DNA from: JAKPUX01 sp964436305
Lineage (GTDB): Bacteria; Zhuqueibacterota; Zhuqueibacteria; Residuimicrobiales; Residuimicrobiaceae
DNA: 64,000 bases
Reading direction: 5' to 3'
Assembly: GCA_964436305.1 (NCBI GenBank)
Contig: CAYTCI010000013.1
Location: forward strand, 1 to 64,000
Shown: positions 1 through 10,770 of the stretch, one piece after another
Layout: the number at the start of each line of letters is the position of its first letter
Numbering within the stretch: position 1 is the stretch's first letter
Made by a program: the position numbers and the translations under genes
The notes under the pieces: model-generated
Databases searched by the model: none
The model's input: the letters and a program-made list of their open reading frames with translations, nothing else
What the model was told of the DNA's origin: nothing

Positions 1-704
<704 letters not shown>

Positions 705-720
705 AGGGATTCAGGGTCCT

Positions 721-2037
721 TTAAGGGTTCAATGCCGCCCGGTTGGAGCGGCTCAAGGTTGGCCAGAGGAAGCCGTACAGCGCTACCAATGCGAAACAGA
801 TCATGGGCACGAGAAATCCCGTCGACATATTGTAGAGGTCGCCGAGATGGCCCATCAGTTTGGGCATGATCGCCCCGCCCATGATTGCCATGACGATAAA
901 GCCCGAGGCCTTTTTCGCCTGCACGCCGAGGCCGGAGATGCCGAGGGTAAAGATGGTCGGGAACATGATCGACATGAAGAAAAAGCTGAGGAACACCGCG
1001 GCGACCGAGATCCAGCCGAGGCGGAGAACGATCACCAGGCAGACCAGAACGTTGATGAGGGCATAGGCGCCGAGGGCCAGATGGGCCCTGATCTTGCGCA
1101 ACAGGATGGCGCCGGTGGCCCGGCCGAGCAGAAAAAGGGGAAAACCGATCGTGCCCAGGAGGAAGGTCGCGCCCTTTTCACTGATCAACAGGGCCCCGTT
1201 GCGCAGACTGGTGCGCTCGGCCAAAAAGCCGCTGCCGGTCAGGGCCTGCGAGAGCGCCGGCGTCTCCTCGACCATGTAGTTGATGAAAAAACTGAAAATG
1301 CCGGCCTGCGCGGCGACATAGAAAAACTGCGCCACCACCGCGCCGGTGAAATGGGGATGCGACCATATCGAGCCGCGGGAGTCGTTGTCGCCGAGGTGGT
1401 ACTCATCCTCGGTATCGATATCGGGGATCTCGAGCCGCCAGAAAATAACCGCCATCACCAGCACCATGAGGCCGACGACCATGTAGGGAATATAGAGCTG
1501 CTGCTGGGCCACCTCGGCGCCCTGGGTGGAGTAGAAAAAAGCGCCGCCGATGATCGGGCCGAGAATCCAGCCGATGCCGTTGAAGGATTGGGCCAGGTTG
1601 ATGCGGGCGGCGGCAAACTGTTTGGGGCCGAGCACCGTGGTGTAGGGATTGGCCACGGTCTCCAGAATGGTCAGCCCCATCGCGATCAGACAGACCCCGA
1701 GCAAAAAGCTCCAGAAGGTGGAAATGTGGGTCGCGGCGATGAACCAGAAGCCGCCCAGCGAGACCAGCAAGAGCCCCGAGATGATGCCGCCCTTGTAGCC
1801 GAGTTTGCGCGCCAGCCAGCTCGCCGGCAGGGCCATCAGGAAATAGCCCAGATAATGCGAGAACTGCACCCAGGCCGACTGCGATTTGGAGAGATGCAGC
1901 AGGTCCTGAAAGTGCTTGTCCATGACGTCGATCATGCCGTTGAGCGTGCCCCAGAGCAGGAACAGGGTGCTGATGATGATAAAGGTAAAGAAATAATTGC
2001 GGCCGTCCTCGCCTTTGAACATTTTTACCAGATCCAT
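721..2037 (-). CDS. fucP: L-fucose/glucose-galactose:H+ symporter, MFS FucP family
   Basis: This is a 438-residue major facilitator transporter of the inner membrane with about 12 hydrophobic helices, matching the usual length of the FucP (FGHS) family. The N-terminal helix has the sequence LFLLWGTLNGMIDVM, and the ETVANPYTTVLG loop (about 125-137) is typical of FucP, where it helps form the sugar site. The gene lies 51 bp downstream of fucU on the same strand, and the transporter/mutarotase pairing supports fucose or a related sugar as substrate. No fucose isomerase, kinase or aldolase is in the window, so the substrate is inferred from family and neighbour only. A purine-rich GAGAGGG lies just upstream of the ATG. 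Confidence 0.88.
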   Translation of the reverse strand: MDLVKMFKGEDGRNYFFTFIIISTLFLLWGTLNGMIDVMDKHFQDLLHLSKSQSAWVQFSHYLGYFLMALPASWLARKLGYKGGIISGLLLVSLGGFWFIAATHISTFWSFLLGVCLIAMGLTILETVANPYTTVLGPKQFAAARINLAQSFNGIGWILGPIIGGAFFYSTQGAEVAQQQLYIPYMVVGLMVLVMAVIFWRLEIPDIDTEDEYHLGDNDSRGSIWSHPHFTGAVVAQFFYVAAQAGIFSFFINYMVEETPALSQALTGSGFLAERTSLRNGALLISEKGATFLLGTIGFPLFLLGRATGAILLRKIRAHLALGAYALINVLVCLVIVLRLGWISVAAVFLSFFFMSIMFPTIFTLGISGLGVQAKKASGFIVMAIMGGAIMPKLMGHLGDLYNMSTGFLVPMICFALVALYGFLWPTLSRSNRAALNP

Positions 2038-2088
2038 GGAACTACCCTCTCTTGTCCGATTCCTGGCGAATTACCGATCTCCGGTGTG

Positions 2089-2520
2089 TTATCCAAGTAC
2101 CACGCCCTTCTTCAGGATGATATTGGCATACTGTGCCGTTTCTCCGGTGGCGACCACGGCATAAGCTGTCTTTGCGCGTTCATAAAAAGCAAAGCGCTCG
2201 ACGAACTCAAACCCGGTGAAGGGCTCTCCGCTCTCCTGCACCAGGCGGCGGTAGTGCTCCCAGATGTCGGGGCGGACGGGATCACCCGGCACAACCGCCA
2301 TCAGGGCCACCGGCTGCTCGACATAACGGTCGAGGGGAAAAAACTTCAGGATGGCCTGGAGCAGCTCCGGGATGCCATGTCCATCGAGCCGGACGAGCCT
2401 GCGCGCGACCGCGGCGGCGGGGAAATTGCCGTCGGCGAGGACCAGTTCGTCGCCATGACCCATCTCCATGAGCAGTTTCAGCAGGTCGGGGCTGAGAATG
2501 GCAGGGATTTGTTTGAGCAT
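2089..2520 (-). CDS. fucU: L-fucose mutarotase, FucU/RbsD family
   Basis: This 143-residue protein (E. coli FucU is about 140) opens with LKQIPAILSPDLLKLLMEMGHGDELVLADGNFP, read here as two adjoining conserved blocks of the RbsD/FucU fold. The His of GHGD and the Asp of ADGNFP are the family's active-site residues. It interconverts alpha and beta anomers of the free sugar in the cytoplasm, feeding downstream kinases or isomerases. It is the first gene of a fucU-fucP unit. An AAGGA ribosome site precedes the ATG, and a clear sigma-70 promoter is readable at 2570-2598. A C-terminal Tyr-Ala-Asn (AQYANIILKKG) is also family-typical. Confidence 0.9.
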   Translation of the reverse strand: MLKQIPAILSPDLLKLLMEMGHGDELVLADGNFPAAAVARRLVRLDGHGIPELLQAILKFFPLDRYVEQPVALMAVVPGDPVRPDIWEHYRRLVQESGEPFTGFEFVERFAFYERAKTAYAVVATGETAQYANIILKKGVVLG

Positions 2521-2569
2521 GATGCGCTTCCTTCATTTGAATGGTGCGCTGCCTGCGCGTGCACGGCAT

Positions 2570-2598
2570 AAAATACTGCCCAAAAATACGAAATGCAA
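2570..2598 (-). promoter_or_regulatory. Predicted sigma-70 promoter of fucU-fucP
   Basis: On the minus strand a -35 box TTGCAT (2598-2593) is followed after 17 bp by a -10 box TATTTT (2575-2570), about 50 bp upstream of the fucU start codon. The spacing is optimal. The call is from pattern only. Confidence 0.6.
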
Positions 2599-2633
2599 TC
2601 AGTATCTTGAACCGGGGCCCGCCGGGCTACCAC

Positions 2634-2694
2634 CTCTCGCGCAGACCCAACCATTCTCTCGCGCAGACCCAACCATTCTCTCGCGCAGACCCGC
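2634..2694. repeat. Tandem repeat array A (22-bp period) of the GC-rich intergenic family
   Basis: Two identical 22-bp units (2634-2655 and 2656-2677) and a third partial unit (2678-2694) begin with CTCTCGCGCAGACCC and are joined by AACCATT. The reverse-complement core GGTCTGCGCGAGAG is one base from the core of the array at 3426-3684. The sequence before it (ACCGGGGCCCGCCGGGC) also resembles the spacer of that array. The array lies between the fucU promoter and the terminator of the neighbouring gene. Confidence 0.85.
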
Positions 2695-2705
2695 CGACGC
2701 CGCAT

Positions 2706-2742
2706 AAAAAAAGCCCCGACTCCTTTAAAGGAGTCGGGGCTT
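2706..2742 (-). terminator. Rho-independent terminator of the 2762-3172 gene
   Basis: A perfect 16-bp inverted repeat (AAGCCCCGACTCCTTT and its complement, 2711-2742) has no unpaired loop beyond the centre. On the minus strand it runs into a T tract (the A run at 2706-2712). It lies 20 bp past the stop codon at 2762 of a minus-strand gene. Confidence 0.9.
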
Positions 2743-2761
2743 GCACTTAGCAGTCTCCGGG

Positions 2762-3172
2762 CTATTTCAAGCCGTCCGGACTCGCCGTCATCTCGGCGAT
2801 CAGCTGAGCATAAAAATCGAGCGGCGTGGTGGGATCGGCCGCCTTGATCCTGATCATCAGTGAATCGCTCGAAAGATAGCTGAGGATCAGGTTGGCCTCG
2901 ACGCGGACCAGGGGATCCTCATCCTTGCGGCTGAGCTTGCCCAGCTCGCCCTTGATCCCCGCGACTTGCGCCTCGGGGTAGCGCGACTTGATCAGTGCCA
3001 GCATGTAGATGGCGCTGGAGCGCACGCCGGGGTTCTCCGACTTGAGCGCCAGTTTGTAGTTTTCGACCGTCCTGGCCAGTTTGGCCGCATCGAGGGCCGC
3101 AGCGGTGTCAGCAGCCAGACTGAAACCCGCCAGCAAGCCTACCAGAACCACAGTGATCATTCCCTTTTTCAT
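2762..3172 (-). CDS. Small exported HEAT-repeat-like protein
   Basis: The product is 136 residues and starts MKKGMITVVLVGLLAGFSLA, a classical Sec signal peptide with likely cleavage near ADT. The mature part is helical, with two HEAT-like helical pairs: NPGVRSSAIYMLALIKSRYP (about 47-66) and EDPLVRVEANLILSYLSS (about 86-103). Such short HEAT proteins usually mediate protein contacts in the periplasm; no enzyme motif is visible. The start was chosen because AAGGAGG lies 7 bp upstream of this ATG and because it gives the signal peptide; an in-frame extension to 3265 lacks both. The gene appears monocistronic, with its own terminator. Confidence 0.8.
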   Translation of the reverse strand: MKKGMITVVLVGLLAGFSLAADTAAALDAAKLARTVENYKLALKSENPGVRSSAIYMLALIKSRYPEAQVAGIKGELGKLSRKDEDPLVRVEANLILSYLSSDSLMIRIKAADPTTPLDFYAQLIAEMTASPDGLK

Positions 3173-3425
3173 ATGTACCTCCTTGCAGTGTTCTTGTTTT
3201 GCTGAGAAGCGTAAGAACGGCGTGTGGCCGCCCTTCGTCGCAGGCATTAGCAAAGGGCTTGCCAAACTTTTACCAATTATTTAAATACTTTAATATCAAG
3301 TATTTTAATCAATCCATGGGATTTAGACAGGTGCCGGAGGGGTGCCACAGAGTGGTATGCCATCCGGGTGATACCATGATAGATATTTGTTTACTTTAAT
3401 CTTACTCTATAGTCACAATGAGGCG
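3173..3425. other. AT-rich intergenic segment with an inverted repeat
   Basis: No gene is visible. The stretch 3270-3320 is strikingly AT-rich in this GC-rich genome and holds an inverted repeat with arms AAATACTT and AAGTATTT around a 7-bp loop (3283-3305). It presumably contains the promoter or operator of the HEAT-like gene, but no single -35/-10 pair stands out. Confidence 0.4.
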
Positions 3426-3684
3426 GGTTGGCGCAAATGTGGCAGGGTCGGGGGAGCCCCGGCGGGCGCCCAGGTCGGCGCGAGAGGGATGTGGCAGGGT
3501 CGGCGCGAGAGGATGCGGGCCCCGGCGGGCGCCCGGGTCGGCGCAAGAGGATGCGGGCCCCGGCGGCCGCCCAGGTCGGCGCGAGAGGATGCGGGCCCCG
3601 GCGGGCGCCCGGGTCGGCGCGAGAGGAATGTGGCAGGGTCGGCGCGAGAGAAGCCCCGGCGGGCGCCCGGGTCGGCGCAAGAGG
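3426..3684. repeat. Tandem repeat array B: nine copies of the GGTCGGCGCGAGAGG core
   Basis: Seven near-identical cores start at 3473, 3498, 3536, 3574, 3612, 3637 and 3670, with two degenerate copies at 3426 and 3446. The distances are 25, 38, 38, 38, 25 and 33 bp, so there are two unit types. A short one ends ATGTGGCAG and a long one carries a GGGCCCCGGCGGGCGCCC-type spacer. The array abuts the stop codon of the response regulator at 3694. It is open in several frames on both strands but encodes only low-complexity Arg/Gly/Ala sequence, so it is not regarded as coding. Confidence 0.92.
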
Positions 3685-3693
3685 GGGCGGGGG

Positions 3694-5112
<1,419 letters not shown>

Positions 5113-5135
5113 GCAACTCCTCTTTCTGGTGCGGA

Positions 5136-6392
5136 TCAGGGCAGGGGCAGGATCACATGAAAGGTGGTCCCCTGGCCCGGCCGGGAGGTGAACTGCAGTT
5201 CGCCGCCGTGGCGTTTGACGATGTTGTACGATATCGCCAGCCCGAGGCCGGTGCCGCCGATATCGCGCCGGGTGGTATAGAAGGGGTCGAAGATGTGGCG
5301 CGCCTGCTCCGGGTCGATGCCGGCGCCCGCATCAGCGACCTCGACCACCGCGAGGTGGCGTGCGCGATCATGGCGGGTGCGCAGGATGATCTCCTGCTCA
5401 CGACGGGTCAGGGCCTGGCAGGCATTGGTGAGCAGGTTGATCACCACCTGCTCCAGCTGCTGGAAATTGCCGCGCAATGCCGGAATCTCGCTGCCGAGCT
5501 CGATGGTGAAATGGTCGGTCGATTTGCGCATCAGGTTGGCGAGGATCATCACCGCGGCCTCGACCACCGCATTGACCTGGATGCTTTGGTCGAGTTCACC
5601 CGGATCGCTGCGTGCGAAATCCTTGAGGTTTTGGACGATCTTCTGGATGCGCATGGTGCCGTCGACGATCGCCTGGGTGAGCGCGGGGATCTCGTTGACC
5701 GCCTTGGAATAGGGCATACCGGCGATGCGAAAATCCCCCTCATGTTCGAAGTAGTGCCGCGCCGCCGGCAGGAGATCCTTCCAGGCTTTGGCGATCAGCT
5801 TGGCATTGAGAAGGATGTAGTTGTTGGGGTTATTGATCTCGTGGGCGACCCCCGAGACCAGGGTGCCGAGGGTCGCCATCTTGTCGGCCTGGATCAGCTG
5901 TGCCTGCTGGCGGATGGTCAGCTCCTCCGCCTGTTTGCGGGCGGTGATGTCGTTGATCAGCCCGTCGTATTCGCTGACCGCGTCCTCGGCATTGCGATGG
6001 GCGACGACGACGCTCTTGACCCAGCGGGTCGTGCCGTCGGCGTGGATGATACGATGCTCTATCGGCAGGGTGGCCTCGCCGCGCAGGACCGCCTCCGCCT
6101 GCGCCTGCACCGCCGGGCGGTCCTCTTCGGGAACCATGCGGATCCACAGGGAGGGATCGCTGAGATACTCCTCGGGTCTGTAGCCGGTCACGAGCACGCA
6201 ACCGGGGCCATGCAGGGTCTCGACGGCGCGGCCGTTCTCGACGCGCACGGTATAGATATAATCGACCGCGGCCTGCAGCAGACGACGTACGCGCTGTTCG
6301 TCCCGGCTCAGGGCGGACTCGGCATCCTGTTGCCGGCCTCCTCCCCCGGCAGCGGCCCGCCGGCCGGAGATCCGGACTTTCCTGCTCTCCAT
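5136..6392 (-). CDS. PAS-domain sensor histidine kinase (soluble)
   Basis: This is a 418-residue kinase with no membrane segment. A Gly/Arg-rich N-terminus is followed by a PAS/PAC module (about 35-155, with HRIIHADGTTRWVKS) and a short coiled coil (ITARKQAEELTIRQQAQLIQ). The dimerisation box GVAHEINNPNNY has phospho-acceptor His184. The ATP-binding lid has N-box LLTNACQAL, DAGAGIDPEQ and GTGLGLAIS. The HEINNPN form is typical of NtrB-like kinases that pair with NtrC regulators, and the regulator gene follows 23 bp downstream. Being cytosolic, it probably senses an internal signal through PAS. It starts 6 bp after the stop of the transglutaminase-like gene, so all three genes may be one transcript. 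Confidence 0.93.
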   Translation of the reverse strand: MESRKVRISGRRAAAGGGGRQQDAESALSRDEQRVRRLLQAAVDYIYTVRVENGRAVETLHGPGCVLVTGYRPEEYLSDPSLWIRMVPEEDRPAVQAQAEAVLRGEATLPIEHRIIHADGTTRWVKSVVVAHRNAEDAVSEYDGLINDITARKQAEELTIRQQAQLIQADKMATLGTLVSGVAHEINNPNNYILLNAKLIAKAWKDLLPAARHYFEHEGDFRIAGMPYSKAVNEIPALTQAIVDGTMRIQKIVQNLKDFARSDPGELDQSIQVNAVVEAAVMILANLMRKSTDHFTIELGSEIPALRGNFQQLEQVVINLLTNACQALTRREQEIILRTRHDRARHLAVVEVADAGAGIDPEQARHIFDPFYTTRRDIGGTGLGLAISYNIVKRHGGELQFTSRPGQGTTFHVILPLP

Positions 6393-6398
6393 CGCTGG

Positions 6399-8021
6399 TT
6401 ACAACCCCCGGTTATGTTTTTTCCCGCCCAGCGGCGACCAGATGCCATAGCTTTCCTCGGCCACCCGGCATTTGCCCTCCGAACTCCAGTCCATGCCATA
6501 GTTGTAGCCAAACCAGAGCCAGCGATCGCCGCCGCCGTTTTCGGTGGTGATGATATAGCGGTTGGCGATGTTGCCGATCCCCAGCGCCTTGTCGCCCGGC
6601 GTCGGGCCGTCACCCTTGTTGGCGTCGAAGGGGATCCAGCCATAAGGAGGCAAATAAACCTCGGTCCAGCGGTGAAAGACATCGTCATAGCTGGCGTCGT
6701 CGCCGCGCAGGCTCACCGCACCGGCGTAGCGCACGGGCACACCCAGCGCCCGGCAAAGGGCGATCATGGTGTAGGAATATTCGGAGCAGGAGGCCGTGCC
6801 GCGCCTGAGCACGGTCGGGGCGGGATTCCAGCCGCCCACCGGTTTGAGGTTATAGCTGAGATTCGTGGTGAGATATTCATAAACCCGGCGAGCGATCCAG
6901 TAGGGATTGCGCTCCTCTCCGGCGATCCTTTTTGCCAGCTCCTGAATGAACGGATCATGGATCTGGTACTTGTCGCCGTCGGCGAGATACCTGGCCCTGA
7001 TCTCCGTGGGGATGCTCTCCAGCCCCTGCACGCGCTCCGGATAGATGAAATACTCGACGGCATAGACCTCGGCGCGGAGGCGCCACACCGGCCGGACCAC
7101 CGCACCGCTCTTGAGGTTGTCGTAATGGAAGCGGGCGATCTTTTGCCCCCAGCTGTCGCTGATCACCTCTTTTACCTCGGGGACAAAGGTGACCGGCGTG
7201 AGCAGGGTCTGGTTGTCACGGCTTTCGGGAATGGGCAGATAGAGATCGAGCGCCGTCACCACACCAGGCCCGTAATTGCGGAACTCCTTGACGAATTCGA
7301 GCTCGAGTTCCTTTTTATCCCAGCGGGTGAGAATCTCGCTGCTGAGGACCTCGATCTGGCAGATTTCGCGGTTTTCGTAATCGGCGTTCCAAAGGGTCCC
7401 GTCGCCCCAGGCCAGGCCGGCCGGAAAGGGGCCGTAGGAGCGCAGGGAGGAGAGGCAGAGCCCGTCGGCGGGATTGACCAGATAGATGCGGTCGCTGCCG
7501 CGGTCGGCAATCCAGAGGTACTTGCCGTCGAAGGTGATGCCGGCCGGTTCACCGGCGGGCGAGGCGAAGGTCTGGATCATCATGCCGTCGGTGGGCGAGA
7601 CCCGGAGGATGGCGTCATTCTTGTTGTCGACCATCCAGAGGTCATGGCCGTCCCAGGCGAGGTCGCGCGGATTGACGGCGTTGGATTCGAGAATGGTGAC
7701 CGCCCGGCCGGTGGCCGGATCGATGCGATAGAGGAGGTGTTCGCCGGCGTCGACGTGCCAGAGGTGGGAGCCGTCCCAGGCGAGCCCCTCGGGGTGATAG
7801 CCGGGGGTCTCGAGGGTGGCGGTCACGTGGCCGGTGTGCGGATCGATGCGGTAAAGCTTGTCGGTGGCATCGTCGGCCACCCAGAGCTGACTGCCGTCGA
7901 AGGTCAGCCCGGTCGGACGCGCCCCGGGGGAGGGGATGGTTCTGAGCACGTCGCCGACGCGGGCGCCGGCGCCTGCGGCCAGCAGCAGAACCAGCGCCAG
8001 GGTGAGAATATGTCGTTTCAT
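6399..8021 (-). CDS. Secreted beta-propeller plus transglutaminase-like protein
   Basis: The 540-residue product begins MKRHILTLALVLLLAAGAGA, a signal peptide. Residues about 25-250 hold five or six tandem repeats with the pattern GLTFDGSQLWVAD / LYRIDPATG (NHL/SMP-30-like propeller blades). A beta-rich middle region and a transglutaminase-like domain follow, with the full catalytic triad visible: Cys412 (GTASCSEYS), His450 (FHRWTEVY) and Asp466 (PFDAN). Bacterial members of this superfamily act as proteases or amidases or cross-link envelope proteins. It would act in the periplasm or outside the cell. GAGGAGGG precedes the chosen ATG; an upstream in-frame start at 8099 would bury the signal peptide. 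The downstream kinase gene begins 6 bp after its stop. Confidence 0.85.
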   Translation of the reverse strand: MKRHILTLALVLLLAAGAGARVGDVLRTIPSPGARPTGLTFDGSQLWVADDATDKLYRIDPHTGHVTATLETPGYHPEGLAWDGSHLWHVDAGEHLLYRIDPATGRAVTILESNAVNPRDLAWDGHDLWMVDNKNDAILRVSPTDGMMIQTFASPAGEPAGITFDGKYLWIADRGSDRIYLVNPADGLCLSSLRSYGPFPAGLAWGDGTLWNADYENREICQIEVLSSEILTRWDKKELELEFVKEFRNYGPGVVTALDLYLPIPESRDNQTLLTPVTFVPEVKEVISDSWGQKIARFHYDNLKSGAVVRPVWRLRAEVYAVEYFIYPERVQGLESIPTEIRARYLADGDKYQIHDPFIQELAKRIAGEERNPYWIARRVYEYLTTNLSYNLKPVGGWNPAPTVLRRGTASCSEYSYTMIALCRALGVPVRYAGAVSLRGDDASYDDVFHRWTEVYLPPYGWIPFDANKGDGPTPGDKALGIGNIANRYIITTENGGGDRWLWFGYNYGMDWSSEGKCRVAEESYGIWSPLGGKKHNRGL

Positions 8022-8124
8022 TCTCCCTCCTCTTTTTGTCAGGGATGGAACAATTATTGCACAAAGAATTCGCACGACACAATCAGCCCAACCGAGCACT
8101 GAAAATGAAGGAGTTCACGCGCCC

Positions 8125-8934
8125 ATGGGTCAAAACCATCACCCTGCTGTCACCGGAAGGGGACACTTTCGGCAATCCTCCCTGCCGATGCGGCTCGCCG
8201 CCCTGATCCTGCTTTTGTCTCTTTTCACGCAGCCAACCCTCGCTCAACCGCAGCACACCCGGCTGCTCTATGCCCACCCGCTCTCCAGTGGCGAGAACCT
8301 GCAGGGAATTACCCTGAAAAATACCGACGGCCATTTTTTCGGCGGCGGCTGGGAGATCAGTACCACCACCAGCCAGCTCCTGATCACCCTGCCGGAGCCG
8401 CTTCCCCTGGAGGGCACTTTCGCCATCAGGGTGAAGAATTTTGATCCCTATGAACAGAACACCGACGACCTCAAGCACCCCATCATCGATCTCTACTCCC
8501 GGCCCTGCGGCAACAAGGAGATCTATGAGACCGATGGTGCCTGGTTCCACCTCATCACCGGCAAGAACTACCAGTCCGGCGAGGAGGGCGAAGCAGGATT
8601 CAAATTCTGGGCCGCCCCGCGCGGGGTCGGCACCAAGGTCGAGGAGCAGTTCATGAGCGATGCCGAATGGCACTCCGCGCGCAGTTATGAATTCAGCTTT
8701 ACCTGGAGCGGAACCACTCTCTATTTTCTCATCGACGGCGTGGTGCGCATGTCCCTGCCCTATGCCGGACAGGTGGAGCCCTTTCGCTATATCTTTCTCG
8801 GCAAGGACAACCTTCTCTGGGGGTACGCCGCACAACCGGGTCCGATCTTTTACGACCTGCGCCTCTATGGACCGGCGGTGAGCGATCCGCCACCGGCTGC
8901 GCCGAGCGGCGTGCGGGTTATCCACGCCGAATAG
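8125..8934 (+). CDS. Exported protein, probably a concanavalin-A-like jelly-roll domain
   Basis: The product is 269 residues. A signal peptide is clear at MRLAALILLLSLFTQPTLA, which begins at 8188. The upstream ATG at 8125 would add a polar 21-residue extension and has an AAGGAG site 11 bp away, so either start is possible. The mature protein is beta-rich with alternating hydrophobic and polar strands and motifs such as YEFSFTWSGTTLYFLIDGV and PIFYDLRLYGP. These resemble LamG/concanavalin-like sandwich domains that bind or cleave glycans. No catalytic residues can be assigned. The gene diverges from the transglutaminase-like gene and converges on the unknown gene at 8962. Confidence 0.7.
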   Translation: MGQNHHPAVTGRGHFRQSSLPMRLAALILLLSLFTQPTLAQPQHTRLLYAHPLSSGENLQGITLKNTDGHFFGGGWEISTTTSQLLITLPEPLPLEGTFAIRVKNFDPYEQNTDDLKHPIIDLYSRPCGNKEIYETDGAWFHLITGKNYQSGEEGEAGFKFWAAPRGVGTKVEEQFMSDAEWHSARSYEFSFTWSGTTLYFLIDGVVRMSLPYAGQVEPFRYIFLGKDNLLWGYAAQPGPIFYDLRLYGPAVSDPPPAAPSGVRVIHAE

Positions 8935-8961
8935 CCGCCGGGGAGTCCAACGGTATGGAGA

Positions 8962-10770
8962 TCAGGTCGGCGGATGCAGCCTTTTCTGGAACCAGGGGCG
9001 CAGCTTGCGCATCTGCTCGAGCTGGGCGGCCGGCGCGCGCCGGCGGCAGCTTTTATATTCGGCGCTTCCCGCCGCAGCGCCCCAGCGGATCTCGACCCCG
9101 TCGTTGGGATTGTAGCCCATCTCGAAGGCTGCGCGTCGTTCGATAACCTCGGCCAGGCTGAGCGTCTGTGCCGCGCCATCGGAGCGGTTGTAGCGGATCG
9201 TCAGCTCAGCGGTCTTTTTCCACGTCAGCTCTTCCAGCGCCTCCTTGATCCTCTCCGGGCTCTTCCATCGGGATATCTTATAGTCGCCGGGCCTGCGCAC
9301 CACGCGCGCCGGAAAGTCGAGCACGGCGTCGATGGCGATCAGCACCCGCAGGTCGCGGTTGGGTGTGGAGTAGTCCTCCCAGAGGCCGCCGGCCTGGAAG
9401 AGTCCGGCGGTGTTCATCGGCATCGTAATGACCGTGCCGGGATGGGCCTGCATGTAGCTCTCGCCATTGCCGACCGATTCGACGCGGACGAGCAGCTGCT
9501 CCTGCAGGGCGCTGATGAGATCGAGCAGCGCGGTCTCGGGATCGAGTGGTTGCGGATTGATCAATCGCGCCATGGTATCGTAAAAGGTCTCGGCCGCCAT
9601 TCCCTTTTGCGCCAGTGAAAAGGCGCCATAGCCGGGGTCGGCGGCAATCTCGTGGTTGGTCAGGAGGCGTACGCCACCGCCGGCGGAGAGGACCGGACGG
9701 AAGGCCTTGAAGCCGGGCTCGCCGATCACACCGCTGGTGGTGAAGAGAAAATTGCCCTTCCAGAAGCGTTTGACCTGCACCGTCCCGTCGGGCTGGGCAT
9801 CAACGGCGAGGAGGACGCCGGGCTTGCCGGCCGACTGGGCCACCCAGCGCACCAGGACGAAGGTATGGCCGTAAGGATCGGCAAAGACCGTCCCCGGGCG
9901 CAGGGCGGCTCGGGTCAACGCCAGGGGATAATAGTCGGAGCTCTCGTCCTCGAGCCGGGTGCGCGCGGTACCGGAATGAATGGTGTTCATCACCTCGCGC
10001 AGGAAGGAATTGAAAGCGCGCACCGGCTGGGGTGAAGTGGCCGCGCGGGTATTGGTGGTCCATCGCCCGGTATGCGGTGGTGCCTTGAGGGTGCCGCGTC
10101 CCGCTTCGTGAAAGCCGAAGGGGAGGCCGAGCTTCCAGCTGAAATAGGCGCGCAGGAAAAAGGGGTTATCGGCGCAGTCGGGTTCCATCAGCACATGGGG
10201 ATTGGCAGCAGGATCGTCCTCGCCGAGGCCGAGGTGGTCATAGAGCAGGTTGGCCCCGGCGCGCTGGGTGACAGCGTGCAGGCTTTTCCAGGAGGTGCCC
10301 TCGGGGGCTTCCTGGAAGAGGGCATGGATCCAGGCGGCGTAGAGCAGCTCGGCCTCGCCGCTCCAGGCGCGGCGGTTCTCCCAAACGCTCGCTGATAAGC
10401 GCGCGCGGGCGGCCTGAGCGGAGAGGGTGACCTTGAGGCTGTTCAGTTCCTGGCGGCCGATGCGCAGGGCGATGTGATAGGTGCCGGCGGGGCCGGCCTG
10501 GAATTCAGCGCTGCGCCAGTGGGGGGAGCCGTCGCCGCTGCGCTCTTGCAGCGGCATCAGCTCGCCCAGGGGGCCGGTGACGGTGAGGCGCGCTCGGTCG
10601 AGCTCACTCTCCGCGGCGGCGATGACGCGGAAGCGCGCCCCGGCCGCGGGATGCTCGGGGGAGAGGAGCAGTACCGGCTCGCCGGCAGCCCGCAAGGGAC
10701 GAGGCGCGGTCCAGAGGAGCCCCTGCGCAGCAAGCAACAGAGCAAGGGCGTATTTCATCACCGGTCTCAT
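8962..10770 (-). CDS. Exported protein of unknown function (602 residues)
   Basis: I do not recognise this family. A signal peptide is visible (MKYALALLLAAQGLLWTAPRPLRA, starting at residue 5). An Ig-like N-terminal part (about 30-115, with LLLSPEHPAAGARFRV and AGTYHIALRIG) follows. The remainder contains a DPYGHTFVLVRWV segment reminiscent of papain-like or transglutaminase-like folds and a conserved-looking end, YNPNDGVEIRWGA. A Cys (EPDCADNPFFLRAYF) and the His of DPYGHTF could belong to an active site, but this is speculation. The start codon overlaps the flavin reductase stop (ATGA, 10767-10770), which indicates translational coupling to that gene. Confidence 0.75.
   Translation of the reverse strand: MRPVMKYALALLLAAQGLLWTAPRPLRAAGEPVLLLSPEHPAAGARFRVIAAAESELDRARLTVTGPLGELMPLQERSGDGSPHWRSAEFQAGPAGTYHIALRIGRQELNSLKVTLSAQAARARLSASVWENRRAWSGEAELLYAAWIHALFQEAPEGTSWKSLHAVTQRAGANLLYDHLGLGEDDPAANPHVLMEPDCADNPFFLRAYFSWKLGLPFGFHEAGRGTLKAPPHTGRWTTNTRAATSPQPVRAFNSFLREVMNTIHSGTARTRLEDESSDYYPLALTRAALRPGTVFADPYGHTFVLVRWVAQSAGKPGVLLAVDAQPDGTVQVKRFWKGNFLFTTSGVIGEPGFKAFRPVLSAGGGVRLLTNHEIAADPGYGAFSLAQKGMAAETFYDTMARLINPQPLDPETALLDLISALQEQLLVRVESVGNGESYMQAHPGTVITMPMNTAGLFQAGGLWEDYSTPNRDLRVLIAIDAVLDFPARVVRRPGDYKISRWKSPERIKEALEELTWKKTAELTIRYNRSDGAAQTLSLAEVIERRAAFEMGYNPNDGVEIRWGAAAGSAEYKSCRRRAPAAQLEQMRKLRPWFQKRLHPPT

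Noticed and set aside
3426..3684. CRISPR-like array
   Set aside because: Repeat spacing varies, the spacers are themselves repeated and GC-rich, and no cas genes are present.
5157..8102. Open frame of 981 codons on the + strand
   Set aside because: It mirrors the histidine kinase and transglutaminase genes and shows only low-complexity Asp/Gly/Val-rich sequence.
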